64,000 nt of DNA from contig CAZIVP010000003.1 of the NCBI GenBank assembly GCA_964542915.1, forward strand, positions 366,084-430,083, read 5' to 3'. Under the pieces are notes generated by a model. That model searched no databases. It was not told where the DNA came from and worked only from the letters and a program-made list of their open reading frames with translations. Shown here one piece after another: positions 50,901-61,629 of this stretch (position 1 is the first letter of the stretch; each line of letters starts with the position of its first letter). This DNA comes from CAZIVP01 sp964542915 (lineage in GTDB: Bacteria > Calditrichota > Calditrichia > Calditrichales > Calditrichaceae). Made by a program: the position numbers and the translations under genes.

Positions 50901-50925
50901 AGCTTCTCCAGCACTCTATAAACGA

Positions 50926-51300
50926 TTAAGCTTTCGGTTTTTTGGTTCCATACTTTGATCGGCCTTTTTTACGATCTTCAACACCACTTGTATCAAGGGT
51001 GCCCCGTACAATATGGTAGCGGACGCCAGGCAAATCCTTCACACGACCGCCGCGAATTAGAACGATTGAGTGTTCCTGTAAATTGTGCCCTTCTCCGGGA
51101 ATATAAGCACTCGCTTCAATGCCGTTGGTCAAACGCACACGCGCCACTTTACGCAACGCTGAATTCGGTTTCTTAGGTGTAGTCGTATATACGCGTGTAC
51201 AAACGCCGCGTTTTTGCGGGCACGATTGAAGCGCCGGTGCTTTCTTCTTTTTAGCGACCTCTTTTCTTCCCTTGCGTATCAACTGATTAATCGTCGGCAC
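50926..51300 (-). CDS. rpsL: 30S ribosomal protein S12
   Basis: 124 residues, starting at a GTG codon (51300) preceded by GGAGG. PTINQLIRKGRKEVAKKKKA and the decoding-centre segments TTPKKPNSALRKVARVRLTN and GGRVKDLPGVRYHIVRGTLD are all wild type, so no streptomycin-resistance change at the usual Lys43/Lys88 sites is visible. Confidence 0.98.
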   Translation of the reverse strand: MPTINQLIRKGRKEVAKKKKAPALQSCPQKRGVCTRVYTTTPKKPNSALRKVARVRLTNGIEASAYIPGEGHNLQEHSIVLIRGGRVKDLPGVRYHIVRGTLDTSGVEDRKKGRSKYGTKKPKA

Positions 51301-51330
51301 TGCTATCCTCCAAAAAAGTTACAAACTATT

Positions 51331-51359
51331 AATTTAAGTAAACCTTCACTTCAATTCAA
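51331..51359 (-). promoter_or_regulatory. Possible sigma-70 promoter before rpsL
   Basis: In the 69-base gap between rpoC and rpsL the minus strand has TTGAAT, 17 bases, then TAAATT. Each hexamer matches consensus at four positions. It would give the str/S10/spc/alpha block its own promoter in addition to read-through from rpoC. Based on pattern only. Confidence 0.3.
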
Positions 51360-51369
51360 GTTAATTTTG

Positions 51370-54300
51370 CTATTTACCTTCCATCTCGCGGGTTTGTGTA
51401 ACGCCGGTTTTGCTCTCATCGGCGGACTCATCCGTACCCTCTTCCGGCTCTTCAGGCTGATCCACTTCCAATTCAAATTCGTTATAACGCGACACTCCCG
51501 TTCCAGCCGGTATCAAATGCCCCATAATGACGTTTTCCTTTAATCCGGCCAACTGATCTTCTTTACCCGAGGTGGCGGCATCCGTCAACACCTGCGTGGT
51601 TTCCTGGAAACTTGCCGCAGAGATAAAGCTCTTGGTCGACAATGCGGCCTGCGTGATACCCAGCAGTTGCGGAGTGAACGTCGCCGGTTTTGTCTTCCGG
51701 AATTTGGCCGGTTTCTTTTTCTCCTTTTTAAGATCGCTGTTGACGATATCCACACTTTTACGATCCGTTAAAGAACCCTCACGGAACAGGGAATCGCCGG
51801 GGTCGGTAACCACGATTTTATTTGCGATCCGTTTGTTTTCATCGAAGAAATCCGCCTTGGGTACCTGATCGCCCGGCAGAAAATTAGTGTCGCCGGAATC
51901 TTCAACCCTCACCTTTTGCAGCATCTGCCGTACAATGATTCCGATATGCTTATCATTGATTTTCACACCCTGCAGGCGATACACTTCCTGAATCTCATTC
52001 ACCAGATATTCCTGGACTTTACTCGGGCCTTTAATGTTAAGAATATCGTCAGGCGATACGGCTCCGTCGGTGAGGCGCTCGCCCGCTTCGACAAAATCGT
52101 GTTCATGTACCAGAATATGCACGCCATGCTGAATATTATATTTCTTCGTTTCAAGGTCCGATTCGATAATCAGCTCGCGTACGCCGCGCTTGATGTCGCC
52201 AAATTTTACATAGCCGTCAATTTCGCTAACAACCGCTTTGTTTTTGGGCTGCCGGGCTTCGAACAATTCGGCAACGCGCGGCAGACCGCCCGTGATATCC
52301 CTGGTTTTACCGATTTCACGGGGTATCTTAACAAGCACATCGCCGGCGTTAATTTTATCGCCGTCGTTCACCTGCAAAAAGGCCTTAACCGGAATAATAT
52401 ACTGTGCTTTACGATTGCCTTCTTCGTCAACCACATGCAAGTGCGGATTCAGATTCTTATTTTTGGATTCGATGATAACCCGTTGTTTCCTTCCGGTTTG
52501 TTCGTCCAGTTCTTCCCGGAAAGTCTTATTCTCGATAATATCCTCATATTCAACCACACCTGGCCGGTCAGCAATCATTACCGATGAATAGGGATCCCAA
52601 TCGAACAACACGGTACCCCGTTCCACCTTTTGACTGTCTTTTACCCTGAGAGCGGCGCCGTAAGGAATGTTATAGGTGGCAATGGAACGATTGTCCGAAT
52701 CCAAAATTTCGATCCGCCCGTTACGGCCGATGACCACCGTTTCGCCCTGGACATTGTCCACGCTCCGTACGTTGACGAATTTTGTTTTACCATCCACCTT
52801 GGTTTCCATATGAGATTCGGCGGCAATATGCGCAGCCGTACCGCCGATGTGGAATGTACGCAAGGTTAATTGCGTCCCGGGCTCGCCGATACTTTGTGCT
52901 GCCATAACGCCAACAGCTTCCCCGACCTCAACCAATTCGCCGGTCGCCATGTTGCGACCATAGCACTTGGAACAGACGCCTTGCTTGGATTCGCAGGTAA
53001 GCTCCGTACGGACGGTTACTTTTTCCAGAGACGAATAACTTATACGTTCGGCGACACGCTCATCGATTAACTCGCCTCGGTTAACGAGCAATTCATTGGT
53101 AACAGGATCGATCACGTCATCTGCCGTGACACGACCGAGAACACGATCCGATAGCGCTTCAATAATTTCCTCGCCTTCCTTGAGGTCCATAATCTCCTGA
53201 CCGAGAATGGTACCGCAGTCATTTTCGGTTACAATAACATCCTGGGCCACATCCACCAGTCGGCGGGTCAGATAGCCTGCGTCGGCCGTTTTCAGTGCGG
53301 TATCCGCAAGACCTTTACGTGCGCCGTGCGTCGAAATAAAGTATTCGATTACCGACAGTCCTTCGAGAAAGTTAGCCGTAATCGGATTCTCAATAATTTC
53401 ACCCGTCTGTCCTGTTAATGTTTTTTGCGGTTTGGCCATCAAACCACGCATGCCGGCCAACTGACGAATCTGTTCTTTACTGCCCCGCGCGCCCGAATCG
53501 GACATCATATACAGCGGGTTGAAGCCTTGTTTATTCTTGCTCAGTTTGGAAAACATCGTTTCGGCCACCTCAGCGGTAACACGGGTCCAAATATCGATAA
53601 TCTTATTATAGCGCTCGCCTTCCGTGATAATACCGCTTTCATACTGTGCCTCAATTTCATCAACTTCGGACTGCGCCGTTTCGACCATAACATGTTTCTC
53701 AGGGGGTACGGCAATATCAGACAAGCCCACGGAGGCGCCGGATTTCATAGCGTAGTAAAAACCAAGGTCCTTTAACTGATCCAGAAACTCAGCCGCAACT
53801 TTATTACCGCCGAGGCGGTAAGCCTCGCTTATGATATTGGAAAGCGTCTTTTTTGCCAGTAGTTCATTGACAAATCCGATTTCCTCCGGAACGATATTGT
53901 TGAACAGCACCCGGCCGGCCGTCGTTTCTTCCATTTTGCCGTTGATGCGCAATTTGATTTGTGCATGAAGGCTGATTTTTTCACTATTATAAGCCGCAAT
54001 CACCTCGATTGGCGATGCAAATGCTTTACCCTCGCCTTTCTCGCCGAGCCGCATTTTGGTCAGATAGTAACAACCCAGAACGATATCCTGGCTTGGAACA
54101 GCGATGGGGTTACCACTGGAAGGCGATAATATGTTATGGCTCGAAAGCATCAAAAGTTTGGCTTCGGTCTGAGCCTCAAAAGACAGCGGCACATGCACCG
54201 CCATCTGGTCGCCGTCAAAGTCGGCGTTAAATGCTGCACACACCAGCGGATGAATACGGATGGCTTTACCCTCGATTAGCACGGGCTGAAACGCCTGAAT

Positions 54301-55629
54301 GCCAAGACGATGCAACGTCGGCGCCCGGTTGAGCAGAACCGGATGATCGTCTATGATCTCTTCGAGAATATCCCATACTTCCGGTCCGCGTCGTTCGACC
54401 AGTTTTTTTGCACTCTTAACCGTCTTAACGAATCGTCGTTCAACAAGCTTTCGAATAATGAAGGGCTTGAAGAGCTCAATGGCCATGTCTTTGGGCAGCC
54501 CGCACTCATGCATTTTGAGCTCGGGTCCCACCACGATAACCGAACGACCGGAATAATCCACACGTTTACCCAACAGATTCTGCCGGAACCGGCCCTGCTT
54601 TCCTTTTAACATATCTGAGAGCGATTTGAGAGGACGATCGCCGTCCGAACGCATGGCAGATGAACGTTTGGAGTTGTCAAACAGGGAATCCACGGATTCC
54701 TGCAACATACGTTTTTCATTGCGCAGAATCACTTCAGGAGCGCGAATTTCCAACAGTTTTTTCAGGCGGTTATTACGAATAATCACGCGACGGTAAAGAT
54801 CGTTCAAATCACTCGTTGCAAAGCGGCCGCCTTCAAGCGGGACTAACGGTCGCAACTCCGGCGGAATCACCGGAATAACATCCAGTACCATCCACTCCGG
54901 TTTGTTGCGGTATTCCATGTTATTCTCTTTAACGCGCAACGATTCTACGACTTTAAGACGTTTTAGTGCTTCCAGCCGCTTCTGTTCGGACGTTTCGTTA
55001 CGGATAGCTTTGCGTAGTTCATAAGCCAGATCTTCGATATCCACCATCTTAAGAAGTTGGTGAATGGCTTCACCGCCGATTTTTGCGACAAATTTATCCG
55101 GATCGTCGTCGGTGAGGTCTTCATTGGCTTCACCGTGGGCATCCAATTGCTTGAAGTATTCTTCCTCATTAATGAGTTGCTTGAATTTCAGGTTGCTTTT
55201 ACCCGGATTGACGACCACATAATGTTCGTAATAGATAACCTTTTCCAGATCTTTCGGCGACATATCCAGCAGGTAGCCTATTTTGGACGGCAGAGAACGG
55301 AAAAACCAGATATGGACCACCGGCACTGCTAAACTTATATGCCCCATTCGTTCACGGCGCACCTTTTTCTGGGTAACTTCCACACCGCAACGATCGCATA
55401 TAATACCTTTATAGCGGATGCGTTTATACTTTCCGCAGTGACATTCCCAATCTTTGACCGGACCAAAGATTTTTTCGCAGAAGAGGCCGTCTTTTTCCGG
55501 TTTGAAGGAGCGATAATTGATCGTTTCGGGTTTGGTCACTTCCCCGTGAGACTGCTCTAATATATCATTAGGTGAAGCCAAACCAATGACGATTTTGTTA
55601 AATTTGTTGAGAGCTTTTTTAATATCCAA
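51370..55629 (-). CDS. rpoC: RNA polymerase beta' subunit
   Basis: 1419 residues. N-terminal zinc ribbon CHCGKYKRIRYKGIICDRCG, the catalytic NADFDGDQMAVHVPL, second zinc site with CESKQGVCSKCYGRNMATGE, and GEAVGVMAAQSIGEPGTQLT of the trigger/bridge region. The C-terminal LLGITQAALSTKSFISAASF is standard. A basic stretch KKEKKKPAKFRKTKP sits just before it. Forms the core with RpoB and RpoA. Confidence 0.98.
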   Translation of the reverse strand: MDIKKALNKFNKIVIGLASPNDILEQSHGEVTKPETINYRSFKPEKDGLFCEKIFGPVKDWECHCGKYKRIRYKGIICDRCGVEVTQKKVRRERMGHISLAVPVVHIWFFRSLPSKIGYLLDMSPKDLEKVIYYEHYVVVNPGKSNLKFKQLINEEEYFKQLDAHGEANEDLTDDDPDKFVAKIGGEAIHQLLKMVDIEDLAYELRKAIRNETSEQKRLEALKRLKVVESLRVKENNMEYRNKPEWMVLDVIPVIPPELRPLVPLEGGRFATSDLNDLYRRVIIRNNRLKKLLEIRAPEVILRNEKRMLQESVDSLFDNSKRSSAMRSDGDRPLKSLSDMLKGKQGRFRQNLLGKRVDYSGRSVIVVGPELKMHECGLPKDMAIELFKPFIIRKLVERRFVKTVKSAKKLVERRGPEVWDILEEIIDDHPVLLNRAPTLHRLGIQAFQPVLIEGKAIRIHPLVCAAFNADFDGDQMAVHVPLSFEAQTEAKLLMLSSHNILSPSSGNPIAVPSQDIVLGCYYLTKMRLGEKGEGKAFASPIEVIAAYNSEKISLHAQIKLRINGKMEETTAGRVLFNNIVPEEIGFVNELLAKKTLSNIISEAYRLGGNKVAAEFLDQLKDLGFYYAMKSGASVGLSDIAVPPEKHVMVETAQSEVDEIEAQYESGIITEGERYNKIIDIWTRVTAEVAETMFSKLSKNKQGFNPLYMMSDSGARGSKEQIRQLAGMRGLMAKPQKTLTGQTGEIIENPITANFLEGLSVIEYFISTHGARKGLADTALKTADAGYLTRRLVDVAQDVIVTENDCGTILGQEIMDLKEGEEIIEALSDRVLGRVTADDVIDPVTNELLVNRGELIDERVAERISYSSLEKVTVRTELTCESKQGVCSKCYGRNMATGELVEVGEAVGVMAAQSIGEPGTQLTLRTFHIGGTAAHIAAESHMETKVDGKTKFVNVRSVDNVQGETVVIGRNGRIEILDSDNRSIATYNIPYGAALRVKDSQKVERGTVLFDWDPYSSVMIADRPGVVEYEDIIENKTFREELDEQTGRKQRVIIESKNKNLNPHLHVVDEEGNRKAQYIIPVKAFLQVNDGDKINAGDVLVKIPREIGKTRDITGGLPRVAELFEARQPKNKAVVSEIDGYVKFGDIKRGVRELIIESDLETKKYNIQHGVHILVHEHDFVEAGERLTDGAVSPDDILNIKGPSKVQEYLVNEIQEVYRLQGVKINDKHIGIIVRQMLQKVRVEDSGDTNFLPGDQVPKADFFDENKRIANKIVVTDPGDSLFREGSLTDRKSVDIVNSDLKKEKKKPAKFRKTKPATFTPQLLGITQAALSTKSFISAASFQETTQVLTDAATSGKEDQLAGLKENVIMGHLIPAGTGVSRYNEFELEVDQPEEPEEGTDESADESKTGVTQTREMEGK

Positions 55630-55675
55630 AATATCAACTCCTATTCAATCATAGTATTGGGACTTACCCACATAG

Positions 55676-58600
55676 TTACTCTAATCTAACTTTCAAACCC
55701 AGTCCCTGCAGCTCGCGCACAAGGACGTTAAACGATTCGGGCGTACCTGCTTCTGGCAGATTTTCACCCTTGACTATGGCTTCGTAGGTTTTGGAGCGAC
55801 CGGTAACATCATCGCTTTTCACAGTCAGAATTTCCTGCAGTGTGTAAGCCGCGCCATACGCCTCCAAAGCCCAGACTTCCATTTCGCCGAAACGTTGGCC
55901 GCCAAACTGTGCTTTACCGCCGAGCGGTTGCTGTGTAATGAGCGAGTAGGGGCCAATGGAACGGGCATGGATTTTATCATCTACCAAATGAGAAAGCTTC
56001 ATCATATAAATAAACCCGACGGTCACTTCCTGGTCGAAGCGTTCACCCGTGCGACCATCGTACAAAGTAATTTTGCCCGATTCAGACAGCTGGGCATCTT
56101 TCAATTCCTGGAGGATGTCTTCGTAAGAGGCGCCGTCAAACACCGGCGTCGCGTAATGTTTGTCCAGCTTAATACCGGCCCAGCCAAGGGTTGTTTCAAA
56201 AATCTGACCAAGATTCATACGGGAAGGAACGCCGAGAGGATTCAGAATTACATCCACGGGCGTACCATCGTCCAGAAACGGCATGTCTTCCATTGGAACA
56301 ACTTTAGACACAACGCCCTTGTTTCCATGCCGTCCCGCCATCTTATCTCCTACGGAAAGTTTCCGTTTTTCCGCTACGTAAACTTTGGCCAGTTGTACGA
56401 TTCCGGGCGGTAATTCATCGCCTACCAATATTTTATGCTTTTCGCGTTTGAGGTCGTTATCTATGTCCGTCAGAATCTTGCGGTAATCGGCATAAAGCTG
56501 GCGCACGAATGCATTTTTCGGATCTTCTTCGAACCATGTGGAATTGATATCCAGGTTGGTAACATCAACCTTACCAAACGTTTCTTTTCCAATCGTCGTA
56601 TTGGCCTTGATAGCCGTTTTACCATCCACATATTTGATGCCCTGAGTCTTCATTTTTTCGAATTTGAGCGTCAGGTGATAAGCCAGCTTCTTAACCGCCA
56701 TTTTGCGCGCCTTATCCGCTTCATTTTCCAGACGATCGATCGTGGCCTTATCTTCTTTTTTGTTTTGGCTATCGCGTTTCTTACGTGAGAACAGTCGCGT
56801 TCCGACTACGATACCTTCCATTCCGGGCGGCGCTTTTAGAGATGCATCCTTTACATCGCCCGCTTTGGTCCCGAAGATGGCTTTAAGCAGTTTTTCCTCC
56901 GGCGTGGGATCGGTTTCGCCTTTCGGCGTTACCTTACCAATCAGGATATCGCCAGCGGCTACTTCGGCGCCTACCCGCACAATACCGTTTTCATCGAGAT
57001 CGCGGGTCGCTTCTTCGCTCACGTTCGGTATCTCTCGTGTTAGTTCCTCTTCGCCGCGCTTGGTGTCGCGTACCTGCAACTCAAATTCCTGAATGTGTAC
57101 GGAGGTGAAATCATCATCACGCACAACGCGTTCGGATACGATAATGGCGTCTTCAAAATTGTAGCCGTGCCATGGCATAAAAGCGACCAATACGTTACGT
57201 CCTAACGCCAGTTCTCCGCGATCGGTAGCACAACCATCGGCCAGAACATCGCCCTGTTTTACATGTTGCCCTTTCTTAACCAGCGGTCTGTGATTAATGC
57301 ATGTGTCCTGATTCGTCCGGCGGAATTTGATCAGATTGTAGTCAACCGTATCCTTTTGTTCCAGAAGTCGTTCTTTCCCGGATTGGGGCTCTTTCACTTT
57401 ATCCAGCTTTAGCGATACTTTTTCAGCATCAACTTCCTGTATAACGCCATCTTCTTTTGCAAGTACCAACGTACCTGAGTCGCTGGCAACCCGCTTTTCC
57501 ATTCCGGTGCCGACAATCGGTGTGGCCGGATTTAACAAAGGAACGGCCTGGCGCTGCATATTAGACCCCATCAGGGCGCGGTTTGCGTCATCGTGTTCCA
57601 GAAAAGGAATGAGCGACGCCGACGGCGAAACGATTTGATTGGTTGCCACGTCCATATAATCCAGTTCTTCGGGTCCCACAACAGGGAAATCGCCCTTAAA
57701 GCGTGCCTTAATACGATCATTGACAAAATTTTTGTCGTCATCAAGCGGAGCGTTTACCTGGGCAATCGTGTAGCTGTCTTCTTCCGTCGCCGATAAATAT
57801 TCGACATCAGTGCTGACAATGCCTTCGTGGACCTTGCGATAGGGCGTTTCGATGAATCCGAAATCATTAATCCGTGCATGTACACACAACGAGGAGATCA
57901 AACCAATATTGGGACCTTCCGGCGTTTCGATGGGGCATAAACGCCCATAGTGCGTATAATGCACATCGCGCACTTCAAAGCCGGCGCGTTCACGGGTGAG
58001 GCCGCCGGGCCCCAAAGCCGACATGCGTCGTTTGTGCGTTAGTTCCGCAAGAGGGTTGGTCTGATCCATAAATTGAGATAGCTGCGAAGTACCGAAGAAA
58101 GTATTGATAACCGAGGAGATCGTGCGTGCATTCACCAGATCCTGCGGCGTCAGTTTGTCGGAATCTCCAATGTTCATGCGTTCTTTGATGGTACGCGCCA
58201 TACGTGAAAGGCCAACGCTGAACTGAGCGGACAATTGCTCACCGACGGTGCGCACGCGACGATTACCGAGATGGTCGATATCATCCGTCGGTTTTGCGCC
58301 CTCTTTTAACTCCAGCAGATAATGAATAATGGCAATGATGTCATCCCGGGTTAATACCGTGGTATCATAAGGAATATCCAGGTTCAGCTTCTTATTGATG
58401 CGATAGCGTCCGACATCACCCATATCGTATCGTTTTTCGTTGAAGAACATCCGTTCAATAAGCGCCCGTGCCGTATCGATATCCGGCGGCTCTCCCGAAC
58501 GGAGTTGCCTGTAAATAGCTTCAATGGATTGTACATCGGTTTTGGCGCTGTCTTTTCGCAGGGTCTTCAGGATTACGTTGGATTCGTTCGGGTCCATTTT

Positions 58601-59452
58601 CTTTACGAGTCTGATTGTATCGATGCCGAGTTCAAGACATTGATCCAGAAAATCCTCTTTAATTTCTTTACCCTGTTCTGCGACTATTTCACCGGTCGAT
58701 GTATCCACTACATCGGCCGCCAGCATTCTTCCGCTCAGCTTTTTAAATTGCTTAACATCAACTTTAACCTCTTCTTCCAGGTTAAACAGCTTGATGATTT
58801 CTTCATTGGTCGAATAACCAATGGCCCTGAGCAACATGGTCACCGGAAATTTCTTTTTACGATCGATGTACACGTACATCACGTCGTTAACATCGGTCGT
58901 AAATTCCACCCATGAGCCCCTGAACGGTATAAGGCGCGCCGAATAGAGCGGCGTTCCATTGGGATGTGTTGTTTCCGAAAAAAATACACCCGGCGAGCGA
59001 TGCAACTGACTGACAACCACACGCTCAGCGCCGTTAATAATAAACGTGCCGCGATCGGTCATGTACGGCATATTGCCAAGATAGACATCCTGTTCGATGA
59101 ATTCTGTAAAATTGTCCGTCTCGCCGGTTACATCCTTGATCGCCAGGCGCAGTTTGGCCTTGATCGGCACGGCGTAACTCACACCGCGTTCCTGGCACTC
59201 GCGAACATCATATTTCGGTTTATCGATATTGTATTCCACATACTGCAATTCGAAATTACCCGCACTATCCGTAATGGGGAAGATCGTATTAAAAACGCCA
59301 TGAAGGCCTTCTTCTTCCCGTTCTTCCGGCAGGACCCGCGCCTGCATGAAATTCTCAAAGGATCGGGTCTGTACTTCCAAAAGATTCGGATAGTCTTTTG
59401 CAGGTGGGATTTCCTGAAAAGAGTAACGATTTATGGTGTTTTTACCTTGCAA
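55676..59452 (-). CDS. rpoB: RNA polymerase beta subunit
   Basis: 1258 residues. The rifampicin cluster reads FFGTSQLSQFMDQTNPLAEL and THKRRMSALGPGGLTRERAG, with no common resistance change. DVHYTHYGRLCPIETPEGPN and the C-terminal KAQFGGQRFGEMEVWALEAY are conserved. A charged insertion (KKRDSQNKKEDKATIDRLEN) lies in the second half. Between rplL and rpoC. Confidence 0.98.
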   Translation of the reverse strand: MQGKNTINRYSFQEIPPAKDYPNLLEVQTRSFENFMQARVLPEEREEEGLHGVFNTIFPITDSAGNFELQYVEYNIDKPKYDVRECQERGVSYAVPIKAKLRLAIKDVTGETDNFTEFIEQDVYLGNMPYMTDRGTFIINGAERVVVSQLHRSPGVFFSETTHPNGTPLYSARLIPFRGSWVEFTTDVNDVMYVYIDRKKKFPVTMLLRAIGYSTNEEIIKLFNLEEEVKVDVKQFKKLSGRMLAADVVDTSTGEIVAEQGKEIKEDFLDQCLELGIDTIRLVKKMDPNESNVILKTLRKDSAKTDVQSIEAIYRQLRSGEPPDIDTARALIERMFFNEKRYDMGDVGRYRINKKLNLDIPYDTTVLTRDDIIAIIHYLLELKEGAKPTDDIDHLGNRRVRTVGEQLSAQFSVGLSRMARTIKERMNIGDSDKLTPQDLVNARTISSVINTFFGTSQLSQFMDQTNPLAELTHKRRMSALGPGGLTRERAGFEVRDVHYTHYGRLCPIETPEGPNIGLISSLCVHARINDFGFIETPYRKVHEGIVSTDVEYLSATEEDSYTIAQVNAPLDDDKNFVNDRIKARFKGDFPVVGPEELDYMDVATNQIVSPSASLIPFLEHDDANRALMGSNMQRQAVPLLNPATPIVGTGMEKRVASDSGTLVLAKEDGVIQEVDAEKVSLKLDKVKEPQSGKERLLEQKDTVDYNLIKFRRTNQDTCINHRPLVKKGQHVKQGDVLADGCATDRGELALGRNVLVAFMPWHGYNFEDAIIVSERVVRDDDFTSVHIQEFELQVRDTKRGEEELTREIPNVSEEATRDLDENGIVRVGAEVAAGDILIGKVTPKGETDPTPEEKLLKAIFGTKAGDVKDASLKAPPGMEGIVVGTRLFSRKKRDSQNKKEDKATIDRLENEADKARKMAVKKLAYHLTLKFEKMKTQGIKYVDGKTAIKANTTIGKETFGKVDVTNLDINSTWFEEDPKNAFVRQLYADYRKILTDIDNDLKREKHKILVGDELPPGIVQLAKVYVAEKRKLSVGDKMAGRHGNKGVVSKVVPMEDMPFLDDGTPVDVILNPLGVPSRMNLGQIFETTLGWAGIKLDKHYATPVFDGASYEDILQELKDAQLSESGKITLYDGRTGERFDQEVTVGFIYMMKLSHLVDDKIHARSIGPYSLITQQPLGGKAQFGGQRFGEMEVWALEAYGAAYTLQEILTVKSDDVTGRSKTYEAIVKGENLPEAGTPESFNVLVRELQGLGLKVRLE

Positions 59453-59491
59453 CGGTATACCTCGTTTTCATGCGTTAATGATACAATGCAT

Positions 59492-59881
59492 TTATTTGAG
59501 TTCGATGGTACCGCCAACCTCTTCGATCTGTTTTTTGATATCCTCGGCTTCGGCTTTGGGCACGGCCTCTTTAATTGGCTTCGGTGCATTATCAACCAGC
59601 TCTTTTGCTTCTTTTAAGCCCAGGCCGGTAAGCGCGCGCACCACTTTAATCACCTGAATTTTTTTGTCGCCTGTACCCGTTAACATAACATCGAATTCAT
59701 CTTTTTCTTCAGCGGCTTCCGCACCGGCTTCTCCGGCCGCAGCGGGGCCTGCCGCCATGGCGACTGGAGCGGCGGCTGTAACGCCAAATTTTTCCTCAAT
59801 CTCTTTTATCAGTTCAGAGATTTCCATCATATTCGCATTTTCCAAATATGCGAGCACATCACTTCTGGTCACTTCTGCCAT
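59492..59881 (-). CDS. rplL: 50S ribosomal protein L7/L12
   Basis: 129 residues. N-terminal dimerisation helices, an Ala/Gly/Pro hinge (about 38-60), and the C-terminal GTPase-factor binding domain with FDVMLTGTGDKKIQVIKVVR and GLKEAKELVDNAPKPIKEAV. Forms the ribosome stalk with L10. Confidence 0.98.
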   Translation of the reverse strand: MAEVTRSDVLAYLENANMMEISELIKEIEEKFGVTAAAPVAMAAGPAAAGEAGAEAAEEKDEFDVMLTGTGDKKIQVIKVVRALTGLGLKEAKELVDNAPKPIKEAVPKAEAEDIKKQIEEVGGTIELK

Positions 59882-59915
59882 TGTAAACCTCCAAGTTTAA
59901 CACGTATTTTATTGG

Positions 59916-60431
59916 TTATTGTTTGTTTTCTTTTAAAGCGCTCAATGTTCCAAGCAGCTTCTGCATCGGCGCCTGTAAAGTGTTGGCCAGCTTGGTCATG
60001 GGCGATTGCAGCATTCCCACAAATTTACCCAATAATTCTTCATGACTCGGTAGATCGGCCAATCCCTTTGCTTTTTCGGCGTCGATCAACTGGCCCTCAA
60101 AATAAACGGCCTTTAACCGTAATATTTCCTTCTTCTTATTAAATTCTTTAACAATCTTGGCCGGAACAACGGGATCATCATAGCCTATAATAAACGATGT
60201 AACGCCCTGTAAATACTCATCCAGATTCTCGATACCGGCATTGTGCAAGGAACGTTTTGCCAAACGATTTTTTAATACTTTATACTCCACGTTCTGTTCG
60301 CGAAATCGGTTGCGTAATTGCGTAACCGTCTCCACATCGATGCCGGTATAATCAGCCAAGTACAGGCTATTCGCCTGCTTAAATTTATCCGTATACTCTT
60401 CGACGATTGCTATTTTTTCTGCAGTTGCCAT
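59916..60431 (-). CDS. rplJ: 50S ribosomal protein L10
   Basis: 171 residues from ATG 60431; the ATG at 60473 would overlap rplA. MATAEKIAIVEEYTDKFKQA, RNRFREQNVEYKVLKNRLAK and helices for L7/L12 docking at the end (LANTLQAPMQKLLGTLSALK). Start chosen by spacing after rplA and by alignment with family N-termini. Confidence 0.96.
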   Translation of the reverse strand: MATAEKIAIVEEYTDKFKQANSLYLADYTGIDVETVTQLRNRFREQNVEYKVLKNRLAKRSLHNAGIENLDEYLQGVTSFIIGYDDPVVPAKIVKEFNKKKEILRLKAVYFEGQLIDAEKAKGLADLPSHEELLGKFVGMLQSPMTKLANTLQAPMQKLLGTLSALKENKQ

Positions 60432-60447
60432 CAGTAAAGCCCTTTTC

Positions 60448-61149
60448 TTACTTTTGTGAATACGACGATGCACTTCGTTCCAGAAAAATACCCGGTCCCA
60501 TCGTACTTGAAATCGAGATCGACTTTAAATAGGTCCCTTTTGCCGAAGTCGGTCGTAACTTGATAATCGTGTTAACGAAGGCCTTGATATTTTCAACGAT
60601 TTTTTGTTCCTCGAAAGAAATCTTGCCGACGCCTGTGTGCACGATTCCGGTTTTATCAACCCGAAAATCAATTTTACCGGCTTTAATCTCTTTAACGGCC
60701 GTTTCGATATCATTGGTCACGGTTCCGCTTTTAGGATTTGGCATGAGGCCCCGTGTACCAAGAATCCGTCCCAGTTTACCTACCTGACTCATCACGTCGG
60801 GGGTCGCCACGGCAACATCAAATTCGAGCCATCCGTTGTTAATCTTTTCTACGTACTCCTCCAACCCGGCATGATCAGCTCCGGCAGACAGAGCTTTATC
60901 CACATTATCTCCCTTTGTAAAAGCCAGGACGCGCACCGTTTTACCTGTTCCGTGAGGCAGGGTTACCGTTCCGCGGACCATCTGGTCCGCATGACGAGGA
61001 TTTACGCCCAATCGCATCGCAATCTCAACAGTCTCATCAAAACGAGCCGTAGCAATCGATTTCAGCAATTTCACGCCATCGGCAACGGGGTATTCGTTTG
61101 CACGATCAATCTTGGCAATGAGTTCACGATAACGTTTACTTCGCTTCAT
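60448..61149 (-). CDS. rplA: 50S ribosomal protein L1
   Basis: 233 residues. MKRSKRYRELIAKIDRANEY, LGVNPRHADQMVRGTVTLPH and the signature GRILGTRGLMPNPKSGTVTN. Forms the mobile L1 stalk; autoregulator of the L11 operon in many bacteria. Confidence 0.98.
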   Translation of the reverse strand: MKRSKRYRELIAKIDRANEYPVADGVKLLKSIATARFDETVEIAMRLGVNPRHADQMVRGTVTLPHGTGKTVRVLAFTKGDNVDKALSAGADHAGLEEYVEKINNGWLEFDVAVATPDVMSQVGKLGRILGTRGLMPNPKSGTVTNDIETAVKEIKAGKIDFRVDKTGIVHTGVGKISFEEQKIVENIKAFVNTIIKLRPTSAKGTYLKSISISSTMGPGIFLERSASSYSQK

Positions 61150-61175
61150 TCTTACCTCATCTCACTTTTAGAAAA

Positions 61176-61598
61176 TTATTCAACTACAATACCCATACTG
61201 CGCGCCGTTCCTTCCACAATGCGCATCGCCGCTTCAATACTGGCGGCATTGAGGTCAGGCATTTTCATCTCGGCAATTTTTTTAACTTGATCCTTACTTA
61301 CCGTTCCGACCTTATTGACATTGGGTTCGCCCGAGCCTTTTTCCAATTTGGCTTCTTTTAACAACAAATCGGATGCCGGCGGCGTCTTTGTTATAAAAGT
61401 AAACGAACGATCCCCGTAAACGGTAATTTCCACAGGAATAATCAAGCCCGCTTTATCCTGTGTTTTGGCATTATAAGCCTTACAAAACTCCATTATATTG
61501 ACGCCATGCTGACCCAACGCGGGGCCGATAGGCGGCGAAGGTTTGGCCTGACCAGCGGGTATTTGCAATTTAATCTTTGCTAGTATTTTTTTTGCCAT
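61176..61598 (-). CDS. rplK: 50S ribosomal protein L11
   Basis: 140 residues. KIKLQIPAGQAKPSPPIGPA, LGQHGVNIMEFCKAYNAKTQ and the C-terminal IEAAMRIVEGTARSMGIVVE. GTPase-associated centre protein and thiostrepton target site component. Confidence 0.98.
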   Translation of the reverse strand: MAKKILAKIKLQIPAGQAKPSPPIGPALGQHGVNIMEFCKAYNAKTQDKAGLIIPVEITVYGDRSFTFITKTPPASDLLLKEAKLEKGSGEPNVNKVGTVSKDQVKKIAEMKMPDLNAASIEAAMRIVEGTARSMGIVVE

Positions 61599-61629
61599 GG
61601 TAATAAACCTCGTTAATCAGTTGTGAGCG

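Noticed and set aside
51916..52587. 223-codon plus-strand frame opposite rpoC
   Set aside because: It is antisense to a highly conserved part of rpoC, with no start signal or known domain.
51400..59452. Possible rifampicin- or streptomycin-resistance changes in rpoB or rpsL
   Set aside because: The rifampicin cluster and the Lys43/Lys88 region of S12 read as wild type.
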